From the NCBI GenBank assembly GCA_024683255.1, contig JAIKYL010000171.1, positions 1 to 24,488 of the forward strand: a stretch of 24,488 bases of DNA. Direction: 5' to 3'. A program made the translations under genes and the position numbers. This DNA comes from Bacteroidales bacterium. GTDB taxonomy: Bacteria > Bacteroidota > Bacteroidia > Bacteroidales > UBA932. The notes beneath the pieces were generated by a model, which ran no database searches, had not been told where the DNA came from, and saw only the letters and a list, made by a program, of their open reading frames with translations. This document shows, in pieces, positions 1 to 7,098 of this stretch; position 1 is the first letter of the stretch, and every line of letters starts with the position of its first letter.

Positions 1-206
1 AGGGTGGGGAATACGTAGACGAAATTAACGTCGTCCCGGGTTTGCTTGAGCTCAATCACGGAGCCGTCCTTGAGGGTGAAACGCACGGAGGATTCCTACC
101 ATTTCGAGTACGACGCCCCCGTGCGTTTCACCCTCAAGGACGGCTCCGTCATCGAACTCAAGCAGACCCGGGACGAAGTGAATTTTGTCTATGTGTTCCC
201 CACCCT
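1..206. repeat. Imperfect inverted repeat, arms 1-88 and 119-206
   Basis: The reverse complement of 1-88 aligns without gaps to 119-206, with 9 mismatches in 88 positions by hand comparison. The 30-base spacer is not palindromic. All nine mismatches fall at third positions of the reading frame used by the gene ending at 372. Eight are synonymous and one changes Asp to Glu. The left arm is therefore a diverged copy of protein-coding sequence, not a structural hairpin. Read on the minus strand in the coding frame, the left arm meets a TAG a few codons upstream of the repeat, so it is not a second intact gene. A fold-back assembly chimera or a real inverted partial duplication are both possible. 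Confidence 0.9.
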
Positions 207-372
207 GGAGGAACTCCGGCGCCTGGCCGGGGGCATCGAGTCCCTGTCCATCGTCCATGAGAACGGCGTGGTGGTGGACACCTTCACCGGCGCCATCGGA
301 GAAGGCGAATTCAGCTTTGCCGATGCGGTGAACCAGCAGCTCCAGCTCCTGCTGTCCCTGTCGGAACGCTAA
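46..372 (+). CDS. Hypothetical protein, 5' end disrupted by inverted repeat
   Basis: I do not recognise the family. The trustworthy part starts at about base 89 and gives roughly 94 residues. It opens with beta-strand-like alternating sequence (VRFTLKDGSVIELKQTRDEV), passes through VYVFPTLEELRRLAGGIESL, and ends in a glutamine/leucine-rich helix (NQQLQLLLSLSER). No signal peptide, membrane segment or metal motif is visible. The frame is open back to base 19, but codons before about 89 are antisense to the left arm of the inverted repeat. The nominal TTG start at 46 is therefore probably not real, and the native N-terminus is missing. The stop lies 49 bases before the tRNA, with a probable tRNA promoter between. 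The conservation pattern of the two repeat arms (third-position changes only) supports a genuine gene. Confidence 0.55.
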   Translation: MSSITEPSLRVKRTEDSYHFEYDAPVRFTLKDGSVIELKQTRDEVNFVYVFPTLEELRRLAGGIESLSIVHENGVVVDTFTGAIGEGEFSFADAVNQQLQLLLSLSER

Positions 373-373
373 G

Positions 374-407
374 TTTGTTGCCGTTTACGTATTTTTCACT
401 AACTTTG
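374..407 (+). promoter_or_regulatory. Bacteroidota-type promoter for the tRNA
   Basis: TAACTTTG at 400-407 is an exact match to the Bacteroidota -7 box TAnnTTTG. A TTTGTTG stretch at 374-380, roughly 20 bases upstream, fits the -33 TTG element. The -7 box ends 13 bases before the tRNA 5' end, a sensible distance for a short pre-tRNA leader. Confidence 0.6.
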
Positions 408-420
408 CACCCGCAAAACC

Positions 421-494
421 GGTTCCGTAGCTCAGCTGGATAGAGCAACAGCCTTCTAAGCTGTGGGTCTCGGGTTCGAATCCCGACGGAATCA
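421..494 (+). tRNA. tRNA-Arg (anticodon TCT)
   Basis: A full cloverleaf can be drawn. The acceptor stem pairs 421-427 with 487-493 (one G-T wobble) and the discriminator is A494. The D stem pairs 430-433 with 443-446. The anticodon stem pairs 448-452 with 460-464 around loop CTTCTAA, giving anticodon TCT at 455-457, which reads AGA. The T arm carries GGTTCGAATCC. The CCA end is not encoded and must be added after transcription. There are no other tRNA genes beside it. Confidence 0.97.
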
Positions 495-500
495 CGAAAG

Positions 501-617
501 GAATGGACGCCACGGTCGAAGACTGTGGCGTTTGACGTGCAGGAGGGTGCCAAGCTTGCTTGAGCACCCTCCTGTGCGGCAAATGACATCCCTGCACCGC
601 AGGGGTGGCGTCCATTC
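501..617. repeat. Structured intergenic element with 13-bp terminal inverted repeats
   Basis: GAATGGACGCCAC at 501-513 is perfectly inverted at 605-617. Nested inside is a hairpin with a 10-bp stem (541-550 with 564-573, AGGAGGGTGC). An alternative short hairpin pairs 508-513 with 525-530 and would compete with the outer stem. There is no ORF of interest and no clear target-site duplication. The architecture would fit a small non-autonomous palindromic element or a folded transcript downstream of the tRNA; function is unknown. Confidence 0.55.
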
Positions 618-642
618 TATGTTCGATGATGAGCCCCCGCAG

Positions 643-692
643 GGGAGGGAAATGGCCCGCAGGGCCAAATCCCGCGGGATTTCACCCCTCCC
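643..692. repeat. Multi-hairpin (three-way-junction-like) intergenic element
   Basis: An outer stem GGGAGGG/CCCTCCC (643-649 with 686-692), continued by AAAT/ATTT (650-653 with 679-682) across a 3-base bulge, encloses two inner palindromes. These are GGCCC-GCA-GGGCC at 654-666 and ATCCCGCGGGAT at 669-680. Together with the preceding element it fills the 301-base tRNA-proC gap, which holds no other gene that I can see. No T-tract follows, so a simple intrinsic terminator is unlikely. Confidence 0.5.
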
Positions 693-795
693 AATCGCTT
701 CGCTCAACACCAGAAACATTTCCTTTTCCCATGATTTCGTCGGGAATTCAATAAAATTCACTATCTTGCATGCTGATTATCAAATACAAAGAGTC

Positions 796-1563
796 ATGAG
801 AATTGCCATCATTGGGGCGGGGAACATGGGCGGCGCTACGGCGTTGGGTCTTTTCCGCTTTTGCCCCGGGCTGGAGATTACCGTTACTGCAAAGCACCGG
901 GAGACCTTGGAGAAATACACCGTCATCGGCCTTAATGCCACTTTGGACAACGTTCAGGCGGCCAGTTGGGCCGATGTCATTATCCTGGGCGTTAAGCCCT
1001 GGCTGGTGAAAGAGGTGCTGGAACCGCTGCTTCCCCATCTGAAAGACAAGCTGCTGTTCTCCCTGGCAGCCGGCATTCCCGGGGAACAGCTCAGGGAATG
1101 GGTGGCCGATGCCGCCCCGGAAGGCGTCTATACCGTTATTCCCAACCTGGCCATCGAGATTGGTGAAAGCATGACTTTCGCGCACGAAATCATCGGCACG
1201 GAAGCTACCCGGAAATGCCTTCTGGACCTTTTCAACGCCGTAGGGAAAACCCAGCTGGTGAATGAAAAACAGCTGGGCGCCGGGATGATGGTGGCCTCCT
1301 GCGGAACCGCCTTCGCGCTGCGTTATGCCAGGGCCTCCATGGAAGGCGGCGTGCAACTGGGCCTGTATCCCGCCCAAGCACTGGAAGCGGTCCTTCAGAC
1401 CATCAAAGGCGCGGCCGATCTGGTGGATGCCCACGGAACCCATCCGGAGCAGGAGATTGACAAGGTAACCACCCCCGGCGGCATCACCATCCGCGGTCTC
1501 AACGCCATGGAAGAAGCCGGCTTTTCCAATGCCGTTATTCAAGGACTCATCAGCTGGAAATAA
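796..1563 (+). CDS. proC: Pyrroline-5-carboxylate reductase
   Basis: Cytosolic enzyme of proline biosynthesis that reduces 1-pyrroline-5-carboxylate to L-proline with NAD(P)H. The N-terminal Rossmann fold opens directly with RIAIIGAGNMGGA (residues 2-14), the dinucleotide-binding glycine motif. The C-terminal half carries the family signature region, here TTPGGITIRGL, in the helical dimerisation domain. At 255 residues it is close to the usual 260-280. The ATG at 796 was chosen because the Rossmann strand begins immediately after it. The longer open frame back to 463 runs through the tRNA and the hairpin elements and encodes nothing family-like. A weak -7-like TATCTTGC lies at 762-769. The gene appears monocistronic, and a T-rich stretch follows near 1599-1605. 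Confidence 0.95.
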   Translation: MRIAIIGAGNMGGATALGLFRFCPGLEITVTAKHRETLEKYTVIGLNATLDNVQAASWADVIILGVKPWLVKEVLEPLLPHLKDKLLFSLAAGIPGEQLREWVADAAPEGVYTVIPNLAIEIGESMTFAHEIIGTEATRKCLLDLFNAVGKTQLVNEKQLGAGMMVASCGTAFALRYARASMEGGVQLGLYPAQALEAVLQTIKGAADLVDAHGTHPEQEIDKVTTPGGITIRGLNAMEEAGFSNAVIQGLISWK

Positions 1564-1630
1564 CGTTTCCCGGCCTTGCGGTTTTGGCAGTACGGCCATT
1601 TTTTTGTAAATTGGCGCATAATTTACTGCC

Positions 1631-2764
1631 ATGAAAAAAGTTCTTCTTTGGATTATCGGCATCCTTGCCGTACTCTGCATTGCCATCTGGTGCATCTGGG
1701 GTGGCGAAATCGCCAGCATCCGTTCCATCGAATCCGTGGACGGGAACGAGTATCTCTACAGGATGGAATACAAGGCCGCCTATGACCTTGACGACGTAAT
1801 TGCCAACGACATTGACGAAAACGCCGAACTGCTGGATTACGTGATCGGCCGTATCGGCAAGGGCATCCCCATCAAGATGAAAAGCGCCCAGGTGGCCGAT
1901 GAAGAAGGCGAACTGGCCACCATGAACTGCACCTCCTTCCAGGCCACAAAGGCCGATGGAGAGGGCTTCTGGTACGGCCGTAACTACGACTATTTCAAGA
2001 ATCCCACTATGGTCACCGTATCCCATCCCAAGAAGGGATACGCATCCATTGCCGTGAGCGATATGTCCCACTTCGGTTATTCGCTGGAAAAGCTGCCCAC
2101 CTCACTTGGAGCCAAGCTCAGCTGCCTGGCGGCCATTTACGCCCCGGTGGACGGCATCAACGAGAAAGGACTCTGCACCTCCATCATGGCCCTTCCCAAA
2201 CAGGCCTCCCAGCAGGACACCCCCAAACATGACGTGGGTACCACCATCATCATGCGCCTGTGGCTGGACCGCTGCGCCACGGTAGAGGAAGCACTGGCAA
2301 TGCTGGAAACGGTGGATGTGCGGCACGACGCAGCCGTGGGCTCCGGCTATCACTATATGGTGGCCGATGCCACGGGTGACTGCGCCGTGGTGGAATTCGA
2401 CAAAGAGGACGGCTGGAAAACCATGATTGTCCGGAAGGCCGAGGGAGAGAACTACATGCTGGTTACCAACCACCTGCTCTCCCAGAAATACTACACTACC
2501 GAACCGGATCCTGCCGTTGGCAATCCCCACAGCAAGAGCTGGTGGCGCTACGAGACCGCCGGGAACTATCTCCGGAGCCATAACGGCACCCTCACCCTGG
2601 GCCAGGCTCAGGAATGCCTTGCCCTGGTTCACTGGAAAGACCTGATGTGGGACAACGGCACCGTGGAAGACACCCAGTACAGCAATGTATACGACCAAAA
2701 GGCCATTACACTGGCGTTAAGGAACTGGAACGACTACGAGACCACCCACCATTTTGGCCTGTAA
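1631..2764 (+). CDS. Membrane-anchored C45/choloylglycine-hydrolase-like Ntn hydrolase
   Basis: A 377-residue protein with an N-terminal hydrophobic segment (about residues 4-23, a signal anchor or uncleaved signal) and then an N-terminal-nucleophile hydrolase domain resembling linear amide C-N hydrolases (peptidase C45 acyltransferase / choloylglycine hydrolase group). Supporting motifs in order: MNCTSF with the candidate nucleophile Cys100, GRNYDY, VDGINEKGL, YHYMVADATGDCAVVEF and VTNH. In this family the catalytic Cys is exposed by removing the preceding segment, so cleavage before Cys100 is expected if it is active. That would release the domain from its anchor unless the chains stay associated. 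Substrate cannot be read: bile-salt, N-acyl amino acid or acyl-homoserine-lactone-type amides are all possible. The next gene overlaps its end by 11 bases, implying co-expression. Confidence 0.8.
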   Translation: MKKVLLWIIGILAVLCIAIWCIWGGEIASIRSIESVDGNEYLYRMEYKAAYDLDDVIANDIDENAELLDYVIGRIGKGIPIKMKSAQVADEEGELATMNCTSFQATKADGEGFWYGRNYDYFKNPTMVTVSHPKKGYASIAVSDMSHFGYSLEKLPTSLGAKLSCLAAIYAPVDGINEKGLCTSIMALPKQASQQDTPKHDVGTTIIMRLWLDRCATVEEALAMLETVDVRHDAAVGSGYHYMVADATGDCAVVEFDKEDGWKTMIVRKAEGENYMLVTNHLLSQKYYTTEPDPAVGNPHSKSWWRYETAGNYLRSHNGTLTLGQAQECLALVHWKDLMWDNGTVEDTQYSNVYDQKAITLALRNWNDYETTHHFGL

Positions 2765-3767
2765 AGCTCCGCAATTATCTGTCATTCTTTTATTTACCGC
2801 ACTGGTTCTAAGCAGCTGCGGCGCTTCCCGCGTAGCTACCCAGGGCCAGGAAGGGTTCAAATACTGGCTGGAGAGCAGCTATGAGTCCCAGATGTATCAG
2901 CAGGACCGCGTGATGCTGGTGGATCCGCAGGGGGATGCCATGCTCATCCGGAAACTGGACACTGCCTTTGTGAAGCTGACTTCGGCCTTTTTCCACCAGG
3001 ATCTCCCCCAGGCCGTGTCAGACAGGGAAAGAAAGGCCGGAGATGCCGATTTCAAGATAGGGAGAACCTATTCCCTGGACAATGAGCGGCTGCTGGAGCA
3101 GTTCGCGGAAATCATCCGCCGGAACTATCCCGCCATTACGCCGTATCTGGGAGAAGAACACGTCTGGTCCCGCGAAGCAAAAGTATATAACCTGTATGGT
3201 TACTGGCACCGCCTGTGGAGAAGGTTTTCCGGCAGGCAGCAGGACTTTCCCATTCCTGTAATCATGCGGAGCAAACTGCTCATGTGCCTGGCTTGCGGCT
3301 GGACCTCCCGCTATTGCATAACCGGAACGGAAGAAGCTCTTACAGAGCGTATTATGTCTTATCCGGACCGCAGTCTGCAAATCCATGAGCTGTTTGCAGA
3401 AAGCTATGTTCTAAACCAGGGGAATCTCTATATGACGCTCCTCGCCTGCGAAAATGTGCTCACAGGCCACCCCCACCGGGCAGAGCGGGAACTGGACCCG
3501 CTCCAACAGAAACTCTCCTACATCCGGAACGATTCAAAACCCCTGGGCGACAACTATGGCGCCTGGTACCACTTCTTCGGCATAGCCCTCTATGGCATGC
3601 TGCGTCCCCAATTTGTCTCCACTTTTGTGGCCAATACGGAAAGCCTGGGTTCTTTCTTCATGGAAGGACCGGACCGACAGGAAACCCTCATAAACTATTA
3701 CGGAGCCCTTTTTGGCAAAGAGCTCCGCAAAATCATCAAAAAAGGCAGCTGGAAGACCGCTCAATAG
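2754..3767 (+). CDS. Uncharacterised lipoprotein
   Basis: I do not recognise this family. The start is placed at TTG 2754. It puts a lysine and a hydrophobic run directly before the lipobox LSSC, with the lipidated Cys at about residue 22. No ATG lies upstream in frame that would keep this signal, and the next ATG is past it. The mature part (about 315 residues) is rich in Tyr, Trp and Arg (for example LYGYWHRLWRRFSG) and looks mostly helical. The ending KELRKIIKKGSW is basic. It overlaps the upstream hydrolase gene by 11 bases, so translation is probably coupled and the two proteins may act together in the envelope. Its last 7 bases overlap the convergent phosphodiesterase gene. Confidence 0.65.
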   Translation: MACKAPQLSVILLFTALVLSSCGASRVATQGQEGFKYWLESSYESQMYQQDRVMLVDPQGDAMLIRKLDTAFVKLTSAFFHQDLPQAVSDRERKAGDADFKIGRTYSLDNERLLEQFAEIIRRNYPAITPYLGEEHVWSREAKVYNLYGYWHRLWRRFSGRQQDFPIPVIMRSKLLMCLACGWTSRYCITGTEEALTERIMSYPDRSLQIHELFAESYVLNQGNLYMTLLACENVLTGHPHRAERELDPLQQKLSYIRNDSKPLGDNYGAWYHFFGIALYGMLRPQFVSTFVANTESLGSFFMEGPDRQETLINYYGALFGKELRKIIKKGSWKTAQ

Positions 3768-5104
3768 CCAAGACGCTCCAGCGTTGCCTCCGGATCCGGA
3801 ACGGATGCAGGGGCCGACGGACTGCGAAGGCCATGGTCCAGCAGGTACTGCAGGGTAAGGTCCGAACGATTGGTGAAGAAGCCGTCCGAACGGGAAGTCT
3901 GCTCCTCCATCTGGACCACGGAATCAAAGGAATAGGGATGGTTGAGCATGCCGGCCTTGCGCACCAGATCGGCCTGCCAGGCGTTGTTGAGTTCCGAGTA
4001 ATTGTTGGGCTCGCCGGAGATGGACGGTCCGCTGATGTTGGCGCCGTTGGCCTTGGCCCAGTCCAGAATGGCCTGGAAGCCCTCCGGTGTATCCAGGTCT
4101 CCGCCCGGGATCTCTTCCGGACAAGGCGGCCACAGAAGGAAACACATGGGAAGCTTTCCCTTGAATACGGCGTTGGCCCTCACCAGGGAGGCCGGCGAGA
4201 AGGTTTGCAGGATCACCTTTCCGGCGGTTTTTCCCACCTGCACCTTGCCATCCTTGTAAAACTCCTTCTCCGTAGCGGGGGAAGTGATAATGTTCCACCC
4301 CGCATCGTCCAGAATGTCGTACACCCGCAGTTCCATGTCCTCCGGATTCACCTCCGGCTCCTTGAATTCAATGTAGATACCGGGCCGATGACCTCCGTCG
4401 GCAGGGTCCGCCTCATAGGCCTGAGCAAAATCATAATCCAGCAGTTCCATGTATTTTCCATCTTCGGGAGCCGTAGAGCGGATTTCGGAGAGGGTTTTTC
4501 CTTCGCAGGATGCCTTTAATTTCCAGGGCAATATGCGGTGACCGTCGGCATCCCGGCGGAGCCGCTTTCCCTCGGCATAGGCAATCTGGTCCTGGAGGGC
4601 CGATACATACTGGCTGCCCGCAAAAGCTTCACGCGCCTGCTCCGGACGGGCCTCGTTGAACCAGGATCCCGCATCCAGCATGAGCAGCTCCACATAATAA
4701 TAGGAGGCGGCGAAATAAGGCTTGAACGCCTCCCTGTCGATGGAAAGCTGCTCATCGGCATCGGCCTCCGAGAAGCCCAGGGACAGGTAGAAATCCCTTC
4801 TGGCAGAGGGCACCTCCGCCCCAAAGACCTCCTCTATGTTGGTGGTGCGGGTAAGGTTCACGTCGTGATTGGCCAGGATAATGCCGTCCTTGGTGCACTG
4901 GAGGTCGCTTTCCAGATAATCCGCGCCCATTTCCCGGGCCCAGCGCCAGGCGCTCTCCGTCTCTTCCGGAGCCCAGTAGGTGGAACCGCGGTGGGCCATT
5001 ACAGCATAGGCGGGGACATTCTTGTTTATTTCCGGGGACTTCTCTCCGCTGCAGGCGGCGAGGGCTGAGGCGACCATGACCAAGAGGACTAAACGATAAT
5101 TCAT
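3761..5104 (-). CDS. Glycerophosphodiester phosphodiesterase family lipoprotein
   Basis: Predicted to hydrolyse glycerophosphodiesters to sn-glycerol-3-phosphate and an alcohol, outside the cytoplasm. The signal peptide ends in the lipobox LAAC (Cys18). The GDPD TIM-barrel signatures follow: AHRG (His38, Arg39), YLESDLQCTKDG (Glu65, Asp67) and ANHD (His80, the usual acid/base). Later, IYIEFKEP supplies a further acidic metal ligand. Most GDPDs read PENT after HRG; this one has PEET. At 447 residues it is far longer than the usual 250-300. Much of the excess lies between the ANHD motif and IYIEFKEP (about residues 85-255), as an extra region that I cannot assign. Transcribed divergently from hydB with its own -7 box. 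The substrate may differ from glycerophosphodiesters. Confidence 0.85.
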   Translation of the reverse strand: MNYRLVLLVMVASALAACSGEKSPEINKNVPAYAVMAHRGSTYWAPEETESAWRWAREMGADYLESDLQCTKDGIILANHDVNLTRTTNIEEVFGAEVPSARRDFYLSLGFSEADADEQLSIDREAFKPYFAASYYYVELLMLDAGSWFNEARPEQAREAFAGSQYVSALQDQIAYAEGKRLRRDADGHRILPWKLKASCEGKTLSEIRSTAPEDGKYMELLDYDFAQAYEADPADGGHRPGIYIEFKEPEVNPEDMELRVYDILDDAGWNIITSPATEKEFYKDGKVQVGKTAGKVILQTFSPASLVRANAVFKGKLPMCFLLWPPCPEEIPGGDLDTPEGFQAILDWAKANGANISGPSISGEPNNYSELNNAWQADLVRKAGMLNHPYSFDSVVQMEEQTSRSDGFFTNRSDLTLQYLLDHGLRSPSAPASVPDPEATLERLGY

Positions 5105-5123
5105 ATTTGCTTACAATTTTTTA

Positions 5124-5131
5124 CAAAAATA
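5124..5131 (-). promoter_or_regulatory. -7 box TATTTTTG for the phosphodiesterase gene
   Basis: On the minus strand this is TATTTTTG, an exact match to TAnnTTTG, ending 19 bases before the ATG of the phosphodiesterase gene. It lies in the AT-rich 89-base gap shared with the divergent hydBAC operon. Confidence 0.5.
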
Positions 5132-5154
5132 AGAAAAATATGATTAAAAATGCG

Positions 5155-5162
5155 TAACTTGG
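5155..5162 (+). promoter_or_regulatory. Candidate -7 box for hydBAC
   Basis: TAACTTGG matches 7 of 8 positions when scored against TAnnTTTG, with 31 bases to the hydB ATG. No convincing -33 element was found. The call rests on position in the only AT-rich gap upstream of the operon. Confidence 0.4.
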
Positions 5163-5193
5163 CCTTCCAAAACTAACAACCAAAAATCTAACA

Positions 5194-7098
5194 ATGAAAA
5201 TCATCTCAGCCGATGCTCTTGAAAGCATCAGACGGGAGGCTGCCCTGGCCCTGGCCGTCAGGGAGGAGAGCAACCTTACCGTAAGCGAGCAGCCTTGCGG
5301 CCTGGATAAAGGGACGCCACACATGCAGATCCTTTGCTGCGGCGGTACGGGTTGCAAAGCCTCCGAAAGCGCAAAGATCGTTGAGAATTTCCGCTCCATC
5401 CTCAAGGAACACGGCATTGCCGACAAGGTGGAAGTCATGGTTCCCGGCTGCTTCGGTTTCTGCGAAAAAGGTCCCATCGTAAAGATTATCCCGGACAATA
5501 CGTTCTATACCTCGGTGCGCCCGGAAGACGTGGAAGAGATTGTCACTTCCCATATCATCGGCGGAAACCGGGTGGAGCGGCTCCTGTACATGGACCCCGG
5601 CACCGGAAAGCATATCAGTGACTCCAAGCACATGAATTTCTACCGCAAGCAAATGCGAATCGCCCTTCGCAACTGCGGTTTCATTGATCCGGAGAATATC
5701 CTGGAATACATTGCCAGGGACGGCTACAAGGCCCTTTCCGACAGCCTCAACCGGGACAGCCTGGAGGTCCTGGCCGATATCAAAGCCTCCGGCCTCCGCG
5801 GTCGCGGCGGCGCCGGCTTCCCCACGGGCGTAAAGTGGGAGATTGCCCGCAAGTTCAACGCAGAGCACAAATACGTGGTGTGCAATGCCGATGAAGGAGA
5901 CCCGGGTGCCTTCATGGACCGTTCCATCATGGAAGGAGACCCCAACTCCGTGATTGAAGCCATGATGATCTGCGGTTATTGCATCAACGCCAACCATGGC
6001 CTTATCTATATCCGTGCGGAATATCCGCTGGCTGTGCACCGTCTGCAGGTGGCCATCTCCCAGGCCCGCGAATATGGCCTGCTGGGAGACAACATCCTGG
6101 GTACGGACTTCTGCTTCGACATTGAAATCCGCTACGGCGCAGGTGCCTTTGTGTGCGGCGAGGAAACCGCCCTCATCCATTCCATGGAAGGAAAGCGCGG
6201 CGAGCCCACCCTCAAGCCCCCGTTCCCGGCCGAAGCCGGTTATTTCGGCTATCCCACCAACGTGAACAACGTGGAAACCCTGGCCAACGTACCCGTCATC
6301 CTCACCAAGGGTCCCCAGTGGTTTGCCTCCATCGGCACGGAGAAATCCAAGGGCACCAAGGTATTTGCCCTGGCCGGCAAGATCAACAACGTGGGTCTCA
6401 TTGAAGTGCCCATGGGTACTACGCTCCGTGAGATTATCTACGACATCGGCGGCGGCGTAAAGGGCGGAAAGAAGTTCAAGGCCGTGCAGACCGGCGGTCC
6501 TTCCGGCGGCTGCCTCACGGAAAAGCACCTGGACATTCCCATCGACTATGAGAGTCTGGCTGCAGCCGGCTCCATGATGGGTTCCGGCGGTATGATCGTG
6601 ATGGACGAGGACGACTGCATGGTGTCCGTGGCCAAATTCTTCCTGGAATTCACCGTGGGCGAATCCTGCGGCAAGTGCACGCCCTGCCGTATCGGCAACA
6701 AGCGGATGCTGGAAATCCTTACCCGCATCACGGAAGGCCGCGGCAAGATGGAAGACATCGAGACGCTGGAAAACCTGGCCAAGGTAATCAAGGACACGGC
6801 CCTGTGCGGTCTGGGACAGACCTCCCCCAACCCGGTCCTTTCCACCATAGCCAACTTCCGCGAAGAATACGAGGAGCATGTAAAGGACCATGTGTGCCGG
6901 GCCCGCAAGTGCAAAGCCCTGCTCACCTACAGCATCGACCCGGTGCTGTGCAAGGGCTGCAGCGCCTGTGCCCGCGGCTGCCCCGCCGAAGCCATCGCCG
7001 GAGAGGTCCGCAAACCTTTCGTTATCAATCCCGAGAAGTGCATCCGCTGCGGCATGTGCTTGAGCCGATGCAAGTTCGGAGCCATTAACGTAATCTAA
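5194..7098 (+). CDS. hydB: Electron-bifurcating [FeFe] hydrogenase, NuoF-like subunit HydB
   Basis: The NAD(H)/FMN-binding subunit of the trimeric HydABC hydrogenase, 634 residues. Domains in order: an N-terminal thioredoxin-like [2Fe-2S] domain (Cys49, Cys54, Cys86, Cys90); a NuoF core with the FMN-binding GLRGRGGAGFPTG (200-212), the NADH-site region ADEGDPGAFMDR (232-243) and FVCGEETALI; the NuoF [4Fe-4S] site CGKCTPC plus Cys538; and two C-terminal ferredoxin motifs (Cys586/589/592/596 and Cys616/619/622/626). This layout matches HydB, not complex I NuoF, which lacks both flanking Fe-S domains. First gene of hydBAC; the hydA ATG follows its stop with no spacer. Similar NuoF-like chains occur with NAD-dependent formate dehydrogenases, but the adjacent hydA decides the assignment. 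The ORF begins at the only ATG that keeps the whole 2Fe-2S domain. Confidence 0.95.
   Translation: MKIISADALESIRREAALALAVREESNLTVSEQPCGLDKGTPHMQILCCGGTGCKASESAKIVENFRSILKEHGIADKVEVMVPGCFGFCEKGPIVKIIPDNTFYTSVRPEDVEEIVTSHIIGGNRVERLLYMDPGTGKHISDSKHMNFYRKQMRIALRNCGFIDPENILEYIARDGYKALSDSLNRDSLEVLADIKASGLRGRGGAGFPTGVKWEIARKFNAEHKYVVCNADEGDPGAFMDRSIMEGDPNSVIEAMMICGYCINANHGLIYIRAEYPLAVHRLQVAISQAREYGLLGDNILGTDFCFDIEIRYGAGAFVCGEETALIHSMEGKRGEPTLKPPFPAEAGYFGYPTNVNNVETLANVPVILTKGPQWFASIGTEKSKGTKVFALAGKINNVGLIEVPMGTTLREIIYDIGGGVKGGKKFKAVQTGGPSGGCLTEKHLDIPIDYESLAAAGSMMGSGGMIVMDEDDCMVSVAKFFLEFTVGESCGKCTPCRIGNKRMLEILTRITEGRGKMEDIETLENLAKVIKDTALCGLGQTSPNPVLSTIANFREEYEEHVKDHVCRARKCKALLTYSIDPVLCKGCSACARGCPAEAIAGEVRKPFVINPEKCIRCGMCLSRCKFGAINVI

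Noticed and set aside
463..795. N-terminal extension of the proC reading frame
   Set aside because: It runs through the tRNA and the hairpin elements, and the Rossmann motif starts right after ATG 796.
1571..1607. Terminator after proC
   Set aside because: There is a T run at 1599-1605, but only a weak and poorly paired GGCC stem precedes it, so it is not called as a feature.
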